Shown here: positions 60,417 to 64,000 of the stretch, one piece after another
Position numbering within the stretch: position 1 is the stretch's first letter
Layout: each line of letters begins with the position of its first letter
Origin: Pontiella sulfatireligans
GTDB lineage: Bacteria > Verrucomicrobiota > Kiritimatiellia > Kiritimatiellales > Pontiellaceae
Reading direction: 5' to 3'
Assembly (NCBI RefSeq): GCF_900890705.1
Contig: NZ_CAAHFH010000001.1
Location: 1,922,001-1,986,000, forward strand
Length of the DNA stretch: 64,000 nucleotides
Made by a program: the position numbers and the translations under genes
The notes under the pieces: generated by a model
What the model was told of the DNA's origin: nothing
The model's input: the letters and a program-made list of their open reading frames with translations, nothing else
The model's database searches: none

Positions 60417-62705
60417 ATGAACTACACATCCTTTTTGCTCAGCATATTGATCTTCCTGCTTACGGCATCCGTGCACGGAGCCGATGTTTTTGTCTCACCC
60501 TCTGAAGGAAATGACCGTAACAATGGAAGCGAAGCGAGCCCGTTTAAAACCATTGATCGCGCAGCTCAGGCCCTGAAGCCGGGAGATACCTGCTGGCTAC
60601 GCAACGGTCGCTATCAATGCGAAACCCTGATGGAGGGCATTCATGGCACAGCGAACGAACCAATAACGTTTAAGCCCTGCTCCGGTGAACGAGCAATCAT
60701 GGATGGCACCGTTAAACTCGAGCCGCGGTGGTCTCCCTGGAAAAACCGCATTTATAAAATGAAGCTGAACGAACCCGTTTGGCAACTTTTTTGCGGAAGC
60801 AAACTGGTTTATGTGGCACGATGGCCGAATGCTTCATTTGAAGACGGATCGATCTGGAAAATGGAAGAATGCATGCGCTTTACCGATCGGACGTTTAAAA
60901 AAGGTGAATATCTGGGCAAAACCACCGACGGCGTGATCTGCGATCGGAATCCAACTCCACACACAAACGATTCCGACGACGAAGGTGATGTTAAGCTGGA
61001 CGTTCGCGGAAACATCAACCAGACCACGCTTGAAGAAACCGGCGTTGATTTCACCGGAGCCATTGCCGTGCTGAACATCGGCCACTGGCTGACTTGGTCA
61101 CGGCCGATCACAGAACACAAGGCCGGACAGGACTGGTTTGAATACGACAGGACCGGAACGCGGATGTCGAAATATGTCGCCTACTATATTCTCGGACTTC
61201 CCGCACTGGACCGACCGAATGAATGGTGGTACGACGCCAAATCTAAAACCGCCTACCTACGCACATCCGATGACCGGAATCCCAATAAGCTTCCAATCTC
61301 TGGAAAAGTCCGCGACTTCAGCCTTAAACTGTATGACTGCTCCCACCTTGTTTTCCAGGGTTTGGAATTTTTCGCCAGCACCTTTTCGATGAATGGATGC
61401 GAGTACGTAACCATAGAAGACGGCAGCCTGCTCTATCCCTCTACTCATAAATTTATGCTGGGAGAGTTCGGTTGGTGCCATGAAACGAGTTCCGATTCAA
61501 ACAAGCAGAAGAATCATAAATACAAATCTTCGGCCAATGTCATGACCCATGTTGTGAACGACGGCGAAGGACCGTTTGGAAACATGGTACGCAACTGCGA
61601 AATCGCCTACGCCAACTCTCCGGCCATCAACATCGACAGCCCGGGCAGCATTCTTGAGAACTGCTACATTCACGACATCGAATGGGATGTGAACTCCGGA
61701 GGAGGGAGCGGCTCGGTACCGGCAGGACCGGGAGCCATCATCCGTTGCAATACGGTTCATTCGGGTGGCAACTCCGAAGGCATTCGTCCGGGCAAAGGTT
61801 CCGTGGTTGAGTACAACCGCCTCTGGAACATGGGCAATCTTCAGCACGACGGCTCCGCCATTAACATTGGCACCGGGGCCCAGACCGGAACCCTGATTCG
61901 CTACAATTGGGTTCACGACACCAACCGGCAGGGCATCCGATTCGACTCCACAACCAGCGGCATGGGATCCGAGGGCTGTGTGCACAACAATGTGGTATTC
62001 AACCTTGGCCAGGGCGGCAGCAAGTTTAAAGGAGATTACCACCTTCTGTTTAACAACACGTTCTATGACAGCATTTTTGCCGTTCCCAATGGCTACGGAA
62101 ATACACCGCCCCACAATCAAAACACACTCGTCTGCAATACGCTCGCCGATGTCATGGTGGCCTGGAGCACTAAAAAACCTGATGAGGAACTAAACGCCCG
62201 TCAAGAAAAGAACATCACCGGCACAGGAGTGGTGGCAGAGTTTCTACGAGACCCTTCAAACCTCGACTTTCGCCCAAAGCCTGGTTCGACCATCATAGAC
62301 GCTGGGTACGCAGTGAAAGAACTCCCCTCGGACAAAATCCAAGTTGAGCTTCCTCCATTTATTGGAAACCGCCCGGACATCGGCGCATACGAAGCTGGTG
62401 ATTCCAACTATTGGATCCCCGGTCGCAAGAAACAAACCGCCTCCACACCGATCCCTCCGAACGGAGCCATCGCTGTAAAGCAGGATGCGGATCTGATGTT
62501 CCTGCCCGCCTACAAAGCTGAAAAGCACATCGTTAACTTCATGAACGCCGCAAAAGATCATAAGGGCAGGATTGAACTGCACGGCGGCAACATCATCGAC
62601 CCCGGCGAGTTGAGGAGTGCCCAGAACTACACATGGCGGGTCGATGCCGTCATGCCTGACGGCTCCGTAATCGAAGGCGAACCGTGGAGTTTCAAAGTCG
62701 AGTGA
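60417..62705 (+). CDS. Exported right-handed beta-helix protein with FN3-like tail
   Basis: A 762-residue protein with signal peptide LLSILIFLLTASVHG. The first domain opens with DVFVSPSEGNDRNNGSEASPFKTIDRAAQAL, the DUF1565-like cap of PVC beta-helix proteins. A long parallel beta-helix follows with NSPAINID, GAIIRCNTVHSGGN and RYNWVHDTNRQGIRFD repeats. The last ~90 residues look like a fibronectin III/LamG-type tail (ISPxGA...YTWRVDAVMPDG). It is a candidate polysaccharide lyase or hydrolase; no catalytic residue can be named. The Shine-Dalgarno is weak. Confidence 0.78.
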   Translation: MNYTSFLLSILIFLLTASVHGADVFVSPSEGNDRNNGSEASPFKTIDRAAQALKPGDTCWLRNGRYQCETLMEGIHGTANEPITFKPCSGERAIMDGTVKLEPRWSPWKNRIYKMKLNEPVWQLFCGSKLVYVARWPNASFEDGSIWKMEECMRFTDRTFKKGEYLGKTTDGVICDRNPTPHTNDSDDEGDVKLDVRGNINQTTLEETGVDFTGAIAVLNIGHWLTWSRPITEHKAGQDWFEYDRTGTRMSKYVAYYILGLPALDRPNEWWYDAKSKTAYLRTSDDRNPNKLPISGKVRDFSLKLYDCSHLVFQGLEFFASTFSMNGCEYVTIEDGSLLYPSTHKFMLGEFGWCHETSSDSNKQKNHKYKSSANVMTHVVNDGEGPFGNMVRNCEIAYANSPAINIDSPGSILENCYIHDIEWDVNSGGGSGSVPAGPGAIIRCNTVHSGGNSEGIRPGKGSVVEYNRLWNMGNLQHDGSAINIGTGAQTGTLIRYNWVHDTNRQGIRFDSTTSGMGSEGCVHNNVVFNLGQGGSKFKGDYHLLFNNTFYDSIFAVPNGYGNTPPHNQNTLVCNTLADVMVAWSTKKPDEELNARQEKNITGTGVVAEFLRDPSNLDFRPKPGSTIIDAGYAVKELPSDKIQVELPPFIGNRPDIGAYEAGDSNYWIPGRKKQTASTPIPPNGAIAVKQDADLMFLPAYKAEKHIVNFMNAAKDHKGRIELHGGNIIDPGELRSAQNYTWRVDAVMPDGSVIEGEPWSFKVE

Positions 62706-62731
62706 TAAGCAAAACCTTCTCTCCATAAATC

Positions 62732-63105
62732 CTATGCAGTTCTTATAATCCTTGAACATCCCAGCCCTTGCGGTATTCGCGGCGAAGAATCGCCCCAGAT
62801 TTTATGACAAAATATAAAGACCTCTTTCACCTTGCCGATAAAACCATCTTGAATCATTCGAACTGCGAGCCGCTCGTAGGCTCCTGAAGAGAGTTGAAAA
62901 CCCGATCTAGCCGCGCACCATCCACTTCCGCAACCGCTACGAGGTTGAAATTATCATCACGGGCGAAGCGACTGATGTCGGCAAAGGCCATGCCATTCGC
63001 CCAAAAACTCGCATGGTTCACCATTTGGTCAGGCGAGTCTCCTGCGGTTCCAATATTAAAGAGAGGTCGCGAGGCTCCATTCACTGCAGAGATTTTGATG
63101 AATGA
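62732..63105 (-). pseudogene. Internally deleted, frameshifted Gfo/Idh/MocA pseudogene
   Basis: One leftward frame gives MVNHASFWANGMAFADISRFARDDNFNLVAVAEVDGARLDRV, close to the N-terminal end of Gfo/Idh/MocA proteins. Another frame immediately after gives AYERLAVRMIQDGFIGKVKEVF and CHKIWGDSSPRIPQGL, the middle part of the same family. Catalytic EKP and some 80 codons between them are missing, and reading frame shifts at the join; the end is cut at 62732. A decayed gene. Confidence 0.65.
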
Positions 63106-63148
63106 TCATCTATTATTCATAGGTTAGTTCCTTGCTGTATAGGTTACG

Positions 63149-64000
63149 CTATTTTGAATAAATTCGGATTCGATTTAACCGCAACACATTCCTGCCCATC
63201 TTCATCCGTTCGTCTTCCGGCGTCATCTGGAGCTCCGCCTGCGGGCGCAGGCCAATTTTTACATACTTAGCCGGAAGCACATCGTAGGGATTCACCATCC
63301 AGTCGCGCCCCATCGCAATGTGGTAGGGATCGGCACGCCAGATTTCGACCCAGTTTTTACGGTCATTGGAAGTCCAGACGGTCAGACTGCGCAGGGCGTT
63401 CTGGCGATCCTTTACATCCGCAATAATTTCAAGGCCATCGACTGGAACCTTTTTATCGAGCTCGATTTCCACATAAGGCGCATTCTCAGGCTTAGTTTCA
63501 AATACCGTTGTCATGCTTTCCGAAGATTGGAAAATTTTATTTATATCGCCTTTGCCTGTGCTGCTGGCGATGGCTTTTCCTGAAACGAGTTGACCCCGCT
63601 TTGAAGGGAAAACTTCCCCAAGGAATTCGGAAGGATAATCATCCGTGAGTCCAATTTTCGAAACATCGATTGGTTTAAAGCCCATTTTTACCGCCGGAGA
63701 ATCATTGGCCAACCGATAATCTTCCGGTTGCGCATCCGCTGACCAGTTGATCTTTTTCGCAAATTTCGGATCGGCGACGACCGACCCTTTATCCATACCC
63801 GCCGCGTGCTTTTCCGCAACAAACTTTTCCAGATAGCCGTTACCGGCTTCACAAAAATAGAGATTGTTTTCCAGATCGCACGATTCGGGCGTGTTGATGG
63901 AATTGGATTGACGGCCGGTGTAGGGCGCGATCTCGCGCGAGAAATAGAACAGGTTGTTCTTTACCTCAGACCCCGGATCCGGTTGCTGCCCAGGAAAGAG
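63149..64000 (-). CDS. Partial beta-helix protein with C-terminal discoidin-like domain (5-prime end outside window)
   Basis: The frame stays open to position 64000, so only the last 283 residues are seen. They begin with NNLFYFSREIAPYTGRQ-type beta-helix turns (NNLYFC, a short FVAEKHAAGMDKGS loop, then VADPKFAKK...LANDSPAVKMGFKPID), the usual end of right-handed beta-helix enzymes. The final ~140 residues form an F5/8 type C (discoidin) domain: APYVEIELDKKVPVDGLEII, SLTVWTSNDRKNWVEIW, AKYVKIGLRP. Discoidin modules bind sugars, fitting a polysaccharide-degrading role. Confidence 0.8.
   Translation of the reverse strand, partial: LFPGQQPDPGSEVKNNLFYFSREIAPYTGRQSNSINTPESCDLENNLYFCEAGNGYLEKFVAEKHAAGMDKGSVVADPKFAKKINWSADAQPEDYRLANDSPAVKMGFKPIDVSKIGLTDDYPSEFLGEVFPSKRGQLVSGKAIASSTGKGDINKIFQSSESMTTVFETKPENAPYVEIELDKKVPVDGLEIIADVKDRQNALRSLTVWTSNDRKNWVEIWRADPYHIAMGRDWMVNPYDVLPAKYVKIGLRPQAELQMTPEDERMKMGRNVLRLNRIRIYSK

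Noticed and set aside
1..64000. CRISPR arrays, tRNA or rRNA genes, prophage genes
   Set aside because: I saw no regularly spaced direct repeats, cloverleaf-like tRNA patterns, rRNA-like sequences or phage structural genes.

Overview
The window looks like a chromosomal segment of a marine, polysaccharide-degrading PVC bacterium, most likely a Kiritimatiellota member of the Pontiella type. This is an inference from gene content: eight S1 sulfatases in about 20 kb, several exported Gfo/Idh/MocA oxidoreductases with twin-arginine signals, three DUF1080 proteins, a PD40/diheme protein resembling hydrazine-synthase alpha, a GEVED-repeat surface protein, and no SusC/SusD pair. I see no tRNA, rRNA, CRISPR array, prophage or intact insertion sequence.

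Layout. 0.1-4.8 kb: an M48 peptidase, then a leftward operon encoding two paralogous exported proteins (one with a VWA-like tail, one with a trypsin-like protease), a lipoprotein and TatA. 4.9-8.4 kb: a ROK regulator one base ahead of a PD40/diheme protein. 9.0-18.3 kb: sugar oxidoreduction, with four Gfo/Idh/MocA enzymes (two Tat-exported), an Nramp-fold transporter lacking the usual metal ligands, and three DUF1080 proteins in overlapping frames. 18.4-20.2 kb: a cation/proton antiporter fused to a PTS EIIA domain. 20.5-24.9 kb: a 1483-residue exported protein with five GEVED repeats.

25.1-33.9 kb is a leftward respiratory operon. It combines a cytochrome b/Rieske quinol oxidase with a cbb3-type oxygen reductase (CcoN, CcoO), CcoS, a heptaheme cytochrome c in the place expected for CcoP and cytochrome c1, an NapH/CcoG-like ferredoxin, an unannotated 46-residue membrane protein, and a GltD-like FAD/iron-sulfur oxidoreductase. 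A divergent exported pentaheme cytochrome follows at 34.2-36.7 kb.

37.1-57.1 kb is a run of 13 leftward genes with very short gaps: eight sulfatases, two GH29 fucosidases, a GH32 protein, a GH43-like propeller and a beta-helix protein. The set suggests stepwise desulfation and hydrolysis of a fucose-containing sulfated polysaccharide outside the cytoplasm. A divergent two-component system (57.4-60.0 kb), whose sensor has a discoidin-like extracytoplasmic module, is the obvious candidate regulator. The right end has a second beta-helix protein, a decayed IS1595-type transposase, a decayed Gfo/Idh/MocA gene and the C-terminal part of a beta-helix/discoidin protein running off the edge.

Imperfect intergenic palindromes, some apparently in families, occur throughout. 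By eye, G+C is lower in the sulfatase/two-component region than in the first 36 kb.
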